Shown piece after piece: positions 5,263 to 14,567 of a stretch of DNA of 18,264 bases; the stretch's first letter is position 1, and each line of letters opens with the position of its first letter. The notes below the pieces were generated by a model. That model worked only from the letters and a program-made list of their open reading frames with translations, searched no databases and was not told the DNA's origin. A program made the translations under genes and the position numbers. The stretch is from Campylobacteraceae bacterium. GTDB taxonomy: Bacteria > Campylobacterota > Campylobacteria > Campylobacterales > Sulfurospirillaceae. The stretch is taken from positions 1 to 18,264 of the forward strand of contig JALUMZ010000334.1 of assembly GCA_027055635.1 (NCBI GenBank). Direction: 5' to 3'.

Positions 5263-8200
5263 ATGTTAAACAATTTAAATTCGGGAAATCGCCTAAGAGT
5301 TGATTTTTCAAAAGTACCAAAAAAAATAGATGTTCCAAATCTACTGCAACTACAACAAAAAAGTTATGAAAATTTTTTAAAAGTCGGTGAAAATAGTGAA
5401 GGTGGGATAGAGAAAGTATTTAAATCAATTTTCCCTATACACGATCCACAAAATAGACTTACGCTTGAGTATGTTGGAAGCGAGATAGGCAAACCAAAAT
5501 ATAATGTTAGAGAATGTATGGAGAGAGGATTGACATATGCTGTCGGTCTTAAGATGAGTATTCGTCTGATATTATGGGATAAAGATGAAAAAACCGGTGA
5601 AAAAACCGGCGTAAAAGATATAAAAGAACAAGCAATTTTTATAAGAGATATTCCTATGATGACAGAGAGAACATCTTTTATCATAAATGGAGTTGAAAGA
5701 GTTGTTGTAAACCAACTACATCGTAGTCCAGGTGTTATTTTTAAAGAAGAAGAGAGCAGCACCGTAAATAATAAATTGATATATACTGCGCAGATTATAC
5801 CAGATCGTGGAAGCTGGTTGTATTTTGAGTACGATGCAAAAGACACACTCTTTATGCGTATTAATAAAAGAAGAAAAGTTCCTATAACTATACTTTTTAG
5901 GGCTTTAGGATATAGCAAACAGGATATTTTAAAACTATTTTATCCAGTATTAAATATTGAAATAAAAGATAATAAATTTTTTATGGAATTTATTCCAGAG
6001 AATTTCATAGGAAGAGTTGAATTTGAGCTTAAAGATGAAGATGGGAACAAACTCATTAGTGCAGGTAAGAGATTAACCAAAAAAAGAGCAGAAAAGTTTA
6101 AGGAAGACGGTGTTAAGCTTATAGAATACCCAGTCGAGGTATTGGCAAACAGATTCTTATCCTCTCCTATTATAGATGAAGAGAGCGGCGAGGTTCTGTA
6201 TGATACACTAACACAGCTAGATGAAACAAAATTAGTTAAGTTGATAGAACAGGGTTGTACTTCAATAGAGATTGCAAATGATCTAGCTCCCGGAGTTGAC
6301 GATGGTATTATCAATGCCTTTATAGCAGATAGTGAAACACTAAAACTGCTTCGTCAAACAGAACAGATAGAAGATGAAAATGATTTAGCAAATATAAGAA
6401 TTTATAAAGTAATGAGACCAGGAGAGCCGGTTACAAAAGAGGCTGCTCGTGCATTCGTAAAAGATCTGTTTTTCAACCCAGAAAGATATGATTTAACAAA
6501 AGTCGGTCGTATGAAGATGAATCATAAACTTGGAGTTGAAGTTCCTGAGTATGTAACTGTTATGACAAGTGAAGATATTATAAAAACAGTGAAGTATCTC
6601 ATAAAAGTAAAAAATGGACAAGGTCGCATAGACGACAGAGACCACTTGGGAAATCGTAGAATTCGTGCTATTGGTGAGCTTTTAGCAAATGAATTGCATA
6701 CAGGGCTTATAAAAATGCAAAAAGCCATAAGAGACAAGTTTACTTCTCTTAGCGGTTCTGTTGAAGAGTTAATGCCTCATGATATGATAAATTCAAAAAT
6801 GATAACAAGTACGATTATGGAATTTTTCTCAAGCGGACAGCTATCTCAATTTATGGATCAAACAAATCCTCTTAGTGAAATTACTCACAAAAGAAGACTT
6901 AGTGCACTTGGAGCAGGCGGACTTGTAAAAGAGAGAGCTGGTTTTGAAGTAAGAGATGTACACCCTACACATTATGGAAGAATCTGTCCTATAGAGACTC
7001 CAGAGGGACAAAATATCGGACTTATTAATACTCTTGCTATGTATGCAAAAGTAAATGATTTAGGTTTTGTTGAAGCACCATATAGAAAAGTAAAAAATGG
7101 TGTAATCACAGATGAGATAGTATATATAACTGCTACGCAAGAAGAGGGCTTAGTTATCGCTCCGGCAAGTACTCATATCAACGAACAAGGTGAAATCGTA
7201 GAAGATTTAATTGAAGCTAGAGTTGATGGAGAAATTGTTTTAATAGATAAAGAAAAAGTGAATATGATAGATTTATCTTCTATGATGATAGCTGGTGTTG
7301 CAGCTTCATTGATTCCATTTTTGGAGCATGATGATGCAAACCGTGCTCTTATGGGCTCAAACATGCAAAGACAAGGTGTTCCTCTTGTGAGAACAAGTGC
7401 ACCTATGGTCGGAACAGGTATGGAAGCAATCACAGCAAGAGATTCATGGGAAGCTATAAAGGCAAAGAGAGCAGGAGTAGTAGAGAAGGTTGATAATAAA
7501 AGCATATATATTTTAGGCGAAGATGAAAACGGTTCTTTTATCGATCTGTATGTTTTGCAAAAAAATATGAGAACAAACCAAAATACGACATTTACACAAA
7601 AAGTTGTAGTAAAACAGGGCGATAGCGTAAAAAAAGGACAAATCATAGCAGATGGTCCAAGCATGGACAAGGGTGAGCTTGCAATAGGTAAAAATGTCAT
7701 GGTGGCCTTTATGCCTTGGAATGGATATAACTATGAGGATGCCATTGTAATCAGCCAAAAACTGATAAGAGATGATGCATTTACAAGTGTTCATACATAT
7801 GAAAAAGAGATAGAAGCAAGAGAGCTCAAAGATGGTGTTGAAGAGATAACAAAAGATATTCCAAATGTAAGAGAAGAAGATCTTGCTCATCTAGATGAGA
7901 GTGGTATTGTTAAAATAGGAACATATATAAAGCCTGGTATGATTATGGTTGGAAAAGTTTCGCCAAAAGGAGAGGTAAAACCAACTCCTGAAGAGAGACT
8001 GCTTCGTGCTATATTTGGTGAGAAAGCCGGTCATGTTGTAAATAAATCCCTTTATGCATCTCCATCTTTAGAAGGTGTTGTTGTTGATGTTAAGATTTTT
8101 ACAAAAAAAGGATACGAAAAAGATCCAAGAGCGCTAAGAGCATACGAGGAAGAGAAAGATAAGCTAGATCGAGAACATCATGATAAGCTTTTGATGCTAG

Positions 8201-9396
8201 ATCGAGAAGAGATGCTTAGAATCAACTCTTTAATGTCAAAAAATCCTCTTGAAAAAGATCAAGAGATAAATAAAAAAGAGTATAGCAAAGGTGATTTTGT
8301 TGCAAAAGAGGATTTGGAAAAAATCAATAGATTTGCAATAAATACAATCATAAAAGCGTATTCAAAAGATATTGAAGCAGAGTATAAAGACCTTAAAAAT
8401 TATTTTCAAAATGAGAAGAAAAAGCTCAAAGAGGAACATGACGAAAAACTAGATATACTTGAAAAAGATGATATCTTGCCTAGCGGTGTAGTAAAACTTG
8501 TCAAGATCTATATAGCCACAAAAAGAAAATTAAAAGTCGGTGATAAGATGGCAGGGCGACATGGAAATAAAGGTATCGTCTCAAATATTGTGCGTGAAAT
8601 AGATATGCCATATTTGAAAAATGGTGAAGCCGTTGATGTTGTTCTTAATCCACTAGGGGTTCCTAGTCGTATGAATATCGGTCAGATACTAGAAGTTCAT
8701 CTAGGTTTAGTCGGTAGAAGATTGGGTGATCAGATAGCTGAAATTTTTGAAGAAAAACAGGGTGATTGGATAAAAACATTAAGAGAAAAAATGACTCAGA
8801 TCGCAGATGTAGCAAAACTGATGAATGCAAAAGAATTTTTATCTAAAATTGATGATGAAAAGCTCCTTGAATATGCAAGAGATTGGAGTACAGGAGTAAG
8901 ATTTTCAACTCCTATATTTGAAGGTGTCAATGAAGAAGAGTTTAAAAAACTCTTTGAGCTTGCAAAGATAGATATGGATGGAAAAACAGATTTATATGAT
9001 GGCAAGACAGGCGAAAAAATAAAAGAGAGAGTTAATGTAGGTTACATGTATATGCTGAAACTTCACCATTTGGTTGATGAAAAGATGCATGCGAGAAGCA
9101 CGGGACCTTACTCTTTAGTAACTCAACAACCAGTTGGCGGTAAAGCACTATTTGGTGGACAAAGATTTGGTGAAATGGAAGTTTGGGCACTTGAAGGTCA
9201 TGGTGCTGCACATACTCTAAGAGAGATGTTAACTGTTAAATCAGATGATGTTGAAGGAAGAGTTGCAGCATATAAGGCACTTACAAGAGGCGAGAATGTA
9301 CCAACAACCGGTATTCCTGAAACTTTCTTTGTACTAACAAATGAATTAAAGTCTTTGGCTTTAGATGTAGAAGTATATAATGAGGTGGATGAATAA
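5263..9396 (+). CDS. rpoB: DNA-directed RNA polymerase subunit beta
   Basis: The beta subunit forms one side of the RNA polymerase cleft, with the fork, the rifampicin pocket and catalytic-site contacts. At 1377 residues it is slightly longer than the 1342 of E. coli. The rifampicin-region sequence is intact: D532, H542 and S547 correspond to E. coli D516, H526 and S531, all in the sensitive state. KVGDKMAGRHGNKG is at about 1091-1104. A charged, helix-rich insertion (about residues 950-1065) precedes it. GAGGT at 5252-5256 supports the ATG. It ends in TAA 121 bases before rpoC and is not fused to it. Confidence 0.98.
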   Translation: MLNNLNSGNRLRVDFSKVPKKIDVPNLLQLQQKSYENFLKVGENSEGGIEKVFKSIFPIHDPQNRLTLEYVGSEIGKPKYNVRECMERGLTYAVGLKMSIRLILWDKDEKTGEKTGVKDIKEQAIFIRDIPMMTERTSFIINGVERVVVNQLHRSPGVIFKEEESSTVNNKLIYTAQIIPDRGSWLYFEYDAKDTLFMRINKRRKVPITILFRALGYSKQDILKLFYPVLNIEIKDNKFFMEFIPENFIGRVEFELKDEDGNKLISAGKRLTKKRAEKFKEDGVKLIEYPVEVLANRFLSSPIIDEESGEVLYDTLTQLDETKLVKLIEQGCTSIEIANDLAPGVDDGIINAFIADSETLKLLRQTEQIEDENDLANIRIYKVMRPGEPVTKEAARAFVKDLFFNPERYDLTKVGRMKMNHKLGVEVPEYVTVMTSEDIIKTVKYLIKVKNGQGRIDDRDHLGNRRIRAIGELLANELHTGLIKMQKAIRDKFTSLSGSVEELMPHDMINSKMITSTIMEFFSSGQLSQFMDQTNPLSEITHKRRLSALGAGGLVKERAGFEVRDVHPTHYGRICPIETPEGQNIGLINTLAMYAKVNDLGFVEAPYRKVKNGVITDEIVYITATQEEGLVIAPASTHINEQGEIVEDLIEARVDGEIVLIDKEKVNMIDLSSMMIAGVAASLIPFLEHDDANRALMGSNMQRQGVPLVRTSAPMVGTGMEAITARDSWEAIKAKRAGVVEKVDNKSIYILGEDENGSFIDLYVLQKNMRTNQNTTFTQKVVVKQGDSVKKGQIIADGPSMDKGELAIGKNVMVAFMPWNGYNYEDAIVISQKLIRDDAFTSVHTYEKEIEARELKDGVEEITKDIPNVREEDLAHLDESGIVKIGTYIKPGMIMVGKVSPKGEVKPTPEERLLRAIFGEKAGHVVNKSLYASPSLEGVVVDVKIFTKKGYEKDPRALRAYEEEKDKLDREHHDKLLMLDREEMLRINSLMSKNPLEKDQEINKKEYSKGDFVAKEDLEKINRFAINTIIKAYSKDIEAEYKDLKNYFQNEKKKLKEEHDEKLDILEKDDILPSGVVKLVKIYIATKRKLKVGDKMAGRHGNKGIVSNIVREIDMPYLKNGEAVDVVLNPLGVPSRMNIGQILEVHLGLVGRRLGDQIAEIFEEKQGDWIKTLREKMTQIADVAKLMNAKEFLSKIDDEKLLEYARDWSTGVRFSTPIFEGVNEEEFKKLFELAKIDMDGKTDLYDGKTGEKIKERVNVGYMYMLKLHHLVDEKMHARSTGPYSLVTQQPVGGKALFGGQRFGEMEVWALEGHGAAHTLREMLTVKSDDVEGRVAAYKALTRGENVPTTGIPETFFVLTNELKSLALDVEVYNEVDE

Positions 9397-9521
9397 TGAT
9401 TCTATTAATGAGTATAAACAGAGGTTTAATAGATAAAACAGAATCTTCTTGCCAAAGGCAAAGCTTTAGTGAGAGGAATTTCTTGGGAGCTTTGCTTCCA
9501 AGAAAGGAGATATTGATATGA
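9396..9521 (+). CDS. Possible 41-codon ORF filling the rpoB-rpoC gap
   Basis: An ATG shares its A with the rpoB TAA stop, and the TGA of this frame overlaps the rpoC ATG (ATGA). GAGGTGG at 9382-9388, inside the last rpoB codons, is a good ribosome-binding site 7 bases ahead. The 41-residue product begins MILLMSINRG and ends LLPRKEILI; I recognise no family. Most of the frame is read through the dispersed leader element at 9451-9505, so the coding content may be accidental. If translated, it would couple rpoB and rpoC translation. Confidence 0.25.
   Translation: MILLMSINRGLIDKTESSCQRQSFSERNFLGALLPRKEILI
9451..9505 (+). repeat. Intergenic leader element D with 12-bp hairpin (rpoB-rpoC gap)
   Basis: TTGCC-AAA-GGCAA makes the mini-hairpin, AGCTTTAGTGAGA follows, then TTTCTTGGGAGC at 9479-9490 pairs with GCTTCCAAGAAA at 9494-9505 (one G-U) around TTT. 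Bases 9451-9481 match 2676-2706 at 28 of 31 positions. The hairpin abuts the rpoC ribosome-binding site AAAGGAG (9503-9509), so it could modulate rpoC initiation. It is the same type as the elements before rplK and rplL. Confidence 0.75.
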
Positions 9522-12500
9522 AACGATTAGAACCTATCGAAATATTAGATGATAATAAGCCAAGAGATTTTAGTGCTTTTCAATTAAGACTAGCTAGCCC
9601 GGAGAAGATAAAATCTTGGAGTTTTGGAGAGGTAAAAAAGCCTGAAACTATAAACTATCGTACTCTGAAACCAGAGAGAGACGGACTCTTTTGTGCAAAA
9701 ATATTTGGACCTGTTAGGGATTATGAGTGTCTTTGTGGTAAATATAAAAAGATGCGATATAAAGGCATAAAGTGTGAAAAATGTGGAGTTGAAGTAACAA
9801 GTACAAAAGTTAGAAGATCACGAATGGGGCATATAGAGCTTGTTGCACCTGTAGCACATATTTGGTATGTAAATTCACTTCCAAGTAGAATTGGTACACT
9901 TTTGGGTGTTAAAATGAAAGATTTGGAAAGAGTTTTATACTATGAAGCATATATTGTAAGCCAGTCTGGTGATGCCTTTTATGATGCAGAAAATAGTAAA
10001 AAAGTAGAAAAATACGATGTTCTAAATGAAGAGCAGTATCAATCACTATATCAGAGATTTGGCGATAGTGGCTTTGTGGCTGATATGGGCGGACAGATAG
10101 TTAAAGACCTGTTGGCAGACTTAGATTTGGTAGAGATTTTAGCAACACTAAAAGAAGAAATGAGCCACACAAATTCTGAAGCAAAAAAGAAAACTATCAT
10201 AAAAAGATTGAAGATTGTAGAGGCACTTTTACATAGCGGAAATAGAGCAGAGTGGATGATGATAACAGTTCTTCCTGTTCTTCCACCGGATCTTAGACCT
10301 TTGGTTGCGCTTGATGGCGGTAAATTTGCCGTAAGTGATGTAAATGATCTCTACAGAAGAGTTATAAACAGAAACTCAAGATTAAAGAGATTGATGGAGC
10401 TTGATGCACCGCAAATCATCATAAGAAATGAGATGAGGATGCTTCAAGAGAGTGTTGATGCTCTTTTTGATAATGGTCGTAGAGCAAATGCCGTAAAGGG
10501 TGCAAATAAAAGACCTCTTAAGTCACTCTCTGAAATCATAAAAGGTAAACAAGGAAGATTTAGACAAAACTTACTTGGTAAAAGAGTTGATTTTTCTGGT
10601 CGTTCTGTAATCGTAGTCGGACCAACTTTGAGAATGGATCAGTGTGGATTGCCAAAATTGATGGCACTTGAACTATTCAAGCCACATTTGATTGCAAGAC
10701 TTGAAGAGAAGGGTTATGCTACAACCATAAAACAAGCTAAAAAAATGATAGACAATAAAACAAATGAGGTTTGGGAGTGTTTAAGTGAGGTAGTTGACGG
10801 GTATCCTGTTTTGCTTAACCGTGCACCGACACTTCACAAACTATCAATACAAGCTTTTCATCCTGTATTGATAGAGGGAAAAGCTATAAGACTTCATCCT
10901 TTGGCATGTTCTGCTTTTAATGCTGACTTTGACGGTGATCAGATGGCTGTCCATGTGCCACTCTCTCAAGAGGCTATTGCAGAGTGTAAAGTTTTGATGA
11001 TTAGTTCTATGAATATTTTACACCCGGCTTCAGGAAAAGCTATAGCTGTTCCTACACAAGATATGGTATTGGGACTCTATTACCTCTCTTTAGAGAAGAT
11101 GAATGCAAAAGGATCAAACAAGATTTTTTCAAATGTTGATGAAATCAAAATAGCCATGGATTCTGGTTTCTTGGAAGCTCAAGCAAAGATAAAAACAGTA
11201 GTTGATGGCAGAGTTATCTTCACAACTGCCGGTAGAATGATTTTAAAATCAATACTACCAGATTTTGTTCCACCTCAAAAATGGAATAGAGTTATGAAAA
11301 AGAAAGATATAGGGGATTTGGTTGATTTTGTATATAAAGAGGGTGGATATGGAGTAACAGCTGAATTTTTGGATAATATTAAAAATTTAGGTTATAAATA
11401 TGCAACAATAGCCGGTGTTTCTGTATCTATTGATGACATAAAAGTACCAAAAGCCAAAAAAGAGAAAGTTGCAGCAGCTAAGAAAAAAGTAAGAGAGATA
11501 CAAAAACAGTTCAGCTCAGGTCTATTGACGGAGCAAGAGAGATATAATAAGATTGTAGATATTTGGACTGATACAAATAATGAAGTTGCAAAAGAGATGA
11601 TGAAACTCACCGAAAGTGATAAAGGTGGATTTAACTCAATCTACATGATGGCAGATTCAGGGGCAAGAGGTAGTGCTGCTCAAATTCGTCAGCTTGCAGG
11701 TATGAGGGGACTTATGGCAAAGCCAGATGGTAGTATTATCGAGACACCTATTATTTCAAACTTTAGGGAGGGTTTAAATGTGCTTGAGTACTTTATCTCT
11801 ACCCACGGAGCTAGAAAAGGATTGGCGGATACTGCTTTAAAAACTGCAAATGCCGGGTATTTAACTAGAAAATTAATAGATGTTGCTCAAAATGTTAAAG
11901 TAACTATGAGTGATTGTGGAACACATGAGGGTGTTGAAATCACAGAAATTACTGAGGGTGGAGAGTTAATCGAATCTCTTAGCGATAGAGCATTTGGTAG
12001 AGTTTTGGCAGAAGATATTATAGATAGCATTACAAACGAAGTTCTTTTTACGGAAGGAACACTTATAGACGAAAAAAAAGCAGCCATCTTAAAAGAGGCA
12101 GGAATTCGTTCTGTTATTATTAGAACACCTATTACATGTAAAGCTAAAAAAGGTATCTGTTCAAAATGTTATGGTGTAAACCTTGGTGTTGGCTCTCTTG
12201 TGAAGCCGGGTGAGGCTGTGGGTATCATATCAGCTCAATCTATCGGTGAGCCTGGAACTCAGTTGACACTTAGAACATTTCATATAGGTGGTACAGCATC
12301 TACTGAAGCTCAGGATAGACAGGTAATTGCTAGAAAAGAGGGTTTTATTCGTTATTACAATGTTAAAACATACCTATCTAAAGAGGGAAAAAATATTGTA
12401 GCAAACAGAAGAAATGCTTCTATACTGTTAGTTGAGCCAAAAATTAAAACTCAAATTGATGGTGTATTAAATATTGATAATTCACATGATGAGACTATAC

Positions 12501-14047
12501 TGACGATAAAAAGCGATGAACAAGAGATAAAATATACTCTAAGAAAGAGTGACCTTGCAAAAGCAAATGAGTTAGCCGGTGTAAGTGGCAAAGTTGAGGG
12601 AAAATTTTATCTACCATATAAAAATGGAGATGAGGTTCATCAAAATGAGAGTATAGTTGAGGTTATAAAAGAGAGTTGGAGTGTTCCAAATCGTATCCCG
12701 TATGCTAGTGAATTAAAAGTCCATGATGGAGACCCGATATCTTTAAAAATCTTAACTGAAGCTATAGGAACGGTAAAATACTATAAGCTTACAGGGGATT
12801 ATCTAGAGAGATATAACCATGTTGAGAAAGATCATCTAGTTGATGAGAAAGGCCTTTTTGCTGTTATAGCAGATGATGAGAATAGAGAGGCAATAAGACA
12901 CTATATCCCTAGAGGCTCGATAATAGATATCGAAGATAATGCAAAAGCAAAGAGTTTTGATGAGGTTATAGCTCATCCTAATAGTGCAGAACAGATAGTT
13001 ATAGCAGAGTGGGATCCATACTCTATACCTATTATTGCAGAAGAGTCTGGTGTTGTAACATTTGAAGATATAGAGCCAGGTGTCAGCGCGACAGAACAGT
13101 TTGATGAAATGACAGGAGAGAGCAGATTGGTTATAAATGAGTATTTACCATCCGGTCTTAAGCCTACATTGATAGTTGCTACACAGTCTGGCAATATTGT
13201 AAGATATCAATTAGAGTCTAAAACAGCTGTTTTTGTAAAAGATGGTGATACGGTAATGATAGCAGATATTTTAGGAAGAACTCCTAAAGCAGCTGCAAAA
13301 TCAAAAGATATTACAGGTGGTCTTCCAAGAGTTAGTGAACTTTTTGAAGCAAGACGACCAAAAAATGCAACTGTAATAGCTGAAATTGATGGAACTATTA
13401 GATTTGGAAAACCTTTAAGAGCTAAAGAGAGAATTATTATAGAAGCTGATGATGGCGCAACAGCAGAGTATCTAGTAGCAAAAAATACACAAATACATGT
13501 ACATGCCGGTGAATTTGTACATGCCGGTGAGAAATTAACAGATGGTATTGTTTCAAGTCATGATATTCTTAGGATTATGGGTGAGAAAGCACTACATTAC
13601 TATATCATTAGTGAAATTCAAAAAGTTTATCGAAGACAGGGTGTTGCTATTAGTGATAAACACATAGAGGTAATCGTCTCTCAAATGCTAAGACAAGTCA
13701 AGATAGTTGATAGCGGAAATACAAAATTTATCGAAGGCGATTTGATAAGCAGACAAAGATTTAGAGAAGAGAATGAGAAGATTATGGAGATGGGTGGTGA
13801 ACCTGCTATCGCCGAACCTATACTTTTGGGTGTCACAAGAGCAGCAATCGGAAGTGATAGTATTATTTCAGCTGCATCATTTCAAGAGACAACAAAGGTT
13901 CTGACAGAAGCAAGTATCGCGGCCAAGATGGACCATTTGAGAGATCTTAAAGAAAATGTTATCTTAGGGCGAATGATTCCGGTGGGAACTGGTTTATATA
14001 AAGATAAAATAGTAAAAATTAATAATAGCGCAGAGGTAGAAGGCTAA
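9518..14047 (+). CDS. rpoC: DNA-directed RNA polymerase subunit beta'
   Basis: The beta' subunit holds the catalytic magnesium and the clamp. At 1509 residues it is about 100 longer than E. coli beta' (1407). The N-terminal zinc ribbon uses C71, C73, C86 and C89. NADFDGD places the magnesium aspartates at 470, 472 and 474. The second zinc site is C800, C874, C881 and C884. The bridge-helix segment GARGSAAQIRQLAGMRG and trigger-loop segment LRTFHIGGTAS are intact. A long beta-rich insertion follows the trigger-loop motif (about residues 930-1260). AAAGGAG at 9503-9509 supports the ATG. A hairpin terminator follows within 6 bases of the stop. Confidence 0.98.
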   Translation: MKRLEPIEILDDNKPRDFSAFQLRLASPEKIKSWSFGEVKKPETINYRTLKPERDGLFCAKIFGPVRDYECLCGKYKKMRYKGIKCEKCGVEVTSTKVRRSRMGHIELVAPVAHIWYVNSLPSRIGTLLGVKMKDLERVLYYEAYIVSQSGDAFYDAENSKKVEKYDVLNEEQYQSLYQRFGDSGFVADMGGQIVKDLLADLDLVEILATLKEEMSHTNSEAKKKTIIKRLKIVEALLHSGNRAEWMMITVLPVLPPDLRPLVALDGGKFAVSDVNDLYRRVINRNSRLKRLMELDAPQIIIRNEMRMLQESVDALFDNGRRANAVKGANKRPLKSLSEIIKGKQGRFRQNLLGKRVDFSGRSVIVVGPTLRMDQCGLPKLMALELFKPHLIARLEEKGYATTIKQAKKMIDNKTNEVWECLSEVVDGYPVLLNRAPTLHKLSIQAFHPVLIEGKAIRLHPLACSAFNADFDGDQMAVHVPLSQEAIAECKVLMISSMNILHPASGKAIAVPTQDMVLGLYYLSLEKMNAKGSNKIFSNVDEIKIAMDSGFLEAQAKIKTVVDGRVIFTTAGRMILKSILPDFVPPQKWNRVMKKKDIGDLVDFVYKEGGYGVTAEFLDNIKNLGYKYATIAGVSVSIDDIKVPKAKKEKVAAAKKKVREIQKQFSSGLLTEQERYNKIVDIWTDTNNEVAKEMMKLTESDKGGFNSIYMMADSGARGSAAQIRQLAGMRGLMAKPDGSIIETPIISNFREGLNVLEYFISTHGARKGLADTALKTANAGYLTRKLIDVAQNVKVTMSDCGTHEGVEITEITEGGELIESLSDRAFGRVLAEDIIDSITNEVLFTEGTLIDEKKAAILKEAGIRSVIIRTPITCKAKKGICSKCYGVNLGVGSLVKPGEAVGIISAQSIGEPGTQLTLRTFHIGGTASTEAQDRQVIARKEGFIRYYNVKTYLSKEGKNIVANRRNASILLVEPKIKTQIDGVLNIDNSHDETILTIKSDEQEIKYTLRKSDLAKANELAGVSGKVEGKFYLPYKNGDEVHQNESIVEVIKESWSVPNRIPYASELKVHDGDPISLKILTEAIGTVKYYKLTGDYLERYNHVEKDHLVDEKGLFAVIADDENREAIRHYIPRGSIIDIEDNAKAKSFDEVIAHPNSAEQIVIAEWDPYSIPIIAEESGVVTFEDIEPGVSATEQFDEMTGESRLVINEYLPSGLKPTLIVATQSGNIVRYQLESKTAVFVKDGDTVMIADILGRTPKAAAKSKDITGGLPRVSELFEARRPKNATVIAEIDGTIRFGKPLRAKERIIIEADDGATAEYLVAKNTQIHVHAGEFVHAGEKLTDGIVSSHDILRIMGEKALHYYIISEIQKVYRRQGVAISDKHIEVIVSQMLRQVKIVDSGNTKFIEGDLISRQRFREENEKIMEMGGEPAIAEPILLGVTRAAIGSDSIISAASFQETTKVLTEASIAAKMDHLRDLKENVILGRMIPVGTGLYKDKIVKINNSAEVEG

Positions 14048-14052
14048 GACTA

Positions 14053-14086
14053 AAGGAGACATACATTATGTCTCCTTGTAAGTTTT
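14053..14086 (+). terminator. Intrinsic-type terminator after rpoC
   Basis: AAGGAGACATA at 14053-14063 pairs perfectly with TATGTCTCCTT at 14067-14077 around CAT. GTAAGTTTT follows, a weak U-tract displaced by a few bases. It probably ends or attenuates the rplK-rpoC transcript before the rpsL unit. Confidence 0.65.
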
Positions 14087-14128
14087 AACCATCTTTTAAG
14101 CTGTTTTTAAATAAAATAGCAGGCTTCA

Positions 14129-14157
14129 TTGCATTTTGCTGTCTATTTTTGGACAAT
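14129..14157 (+). promoter_or_regulatory. Weak candidate promoter for rpsL-rpsG-fusA
   Basis: TTGCAT at 14129-14134 and GACAAT at 14152-14157 stand 17 bases apart, each an imperfect match. A second -10-like box, TAAAAT, lies at 14112-14117 after a T-rich tract, a style common in Campylobacterota. A promoter somewhere in 14087-14180 is expected because a terminator precedes and the operon is highly expressed, but which box is used cannot be decided from sequence. Confidence 0.3.
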
Positions 14158-14191
14158 ATTTTGCAAGATGAAAAATTTATAAGGAAAGAAT

Positions 14192-14563
14192 GTGCCAACA
14201 ATCAACCAATTGGTAAGAAAAGAGAGAAAAAAGGTGATCAAAAAATCAAAATCACCTGCATTGGACAGTTGTCCTCAAAGAAGAGGGGTTTGTACAAGAG
14301 TATATACAACAACTCCAAAAAAACCAAACTCAGCTTTGAGAAAAGTTGCCAAAGTTAGACTAACTAGTGGCTTTGAAGTTATCAGCTATATAGGTGGAGA
14401 GGGTCATAACCTTCAAGAGCACTCAATAGTTCTAGTAAGAGGCGGAAGAGTAAAAGATTTACCTGGTGTTAAGTATCATATCGTTCGTGGTGCACTTGAT
14501 ACTGCCGGAGTTGCAAATAGAACAGTTGCAAGAAGTAAATACGGTACTAAAAAACCAAAATAG
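14192..14563 (+). CDS. rpsL: 30S ribosomal protein S12
   Basis: S12 lies at the decoding centre and affects accuracy. The 123-residue product is full length. It begins PTINQLVRK after the initiator, and TTTPKKPNSALRK spans 39-51. The streptomycin-relevant lysines K43 and K88 are present, as is D89 in VKDLPGVKYH, the residue methylthiolated in other bacteria. The start is GTG with AAGGAA at 14181-14186. An ATG in another frame begins two bases before it (14190-14192 region) but gives no S12 sequence. It is the first gene of the rpsL-rpsG-fusA unit. Confidence 0.98.
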   Translation: MPTINQLVRKERKKVIKKSKSPALDSCPQRRGVCTRVYTTTPKKPNSALRKVAKVRLTSGFEVISYIGGEGHNLQEHSIVLVRGGRVKDLPGVKYHIVRGALDTAGVANRTVARSKYGTKKPK

Positions 14564-14567
14564 TATT

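Noticed and set aside
5364..5918. Minus-strand 184-codon open frame inside rpoB
   Set aside because: Antisense shadow of a conserved essential gene; no promoter or ribosome-binding site and no recognised domain.
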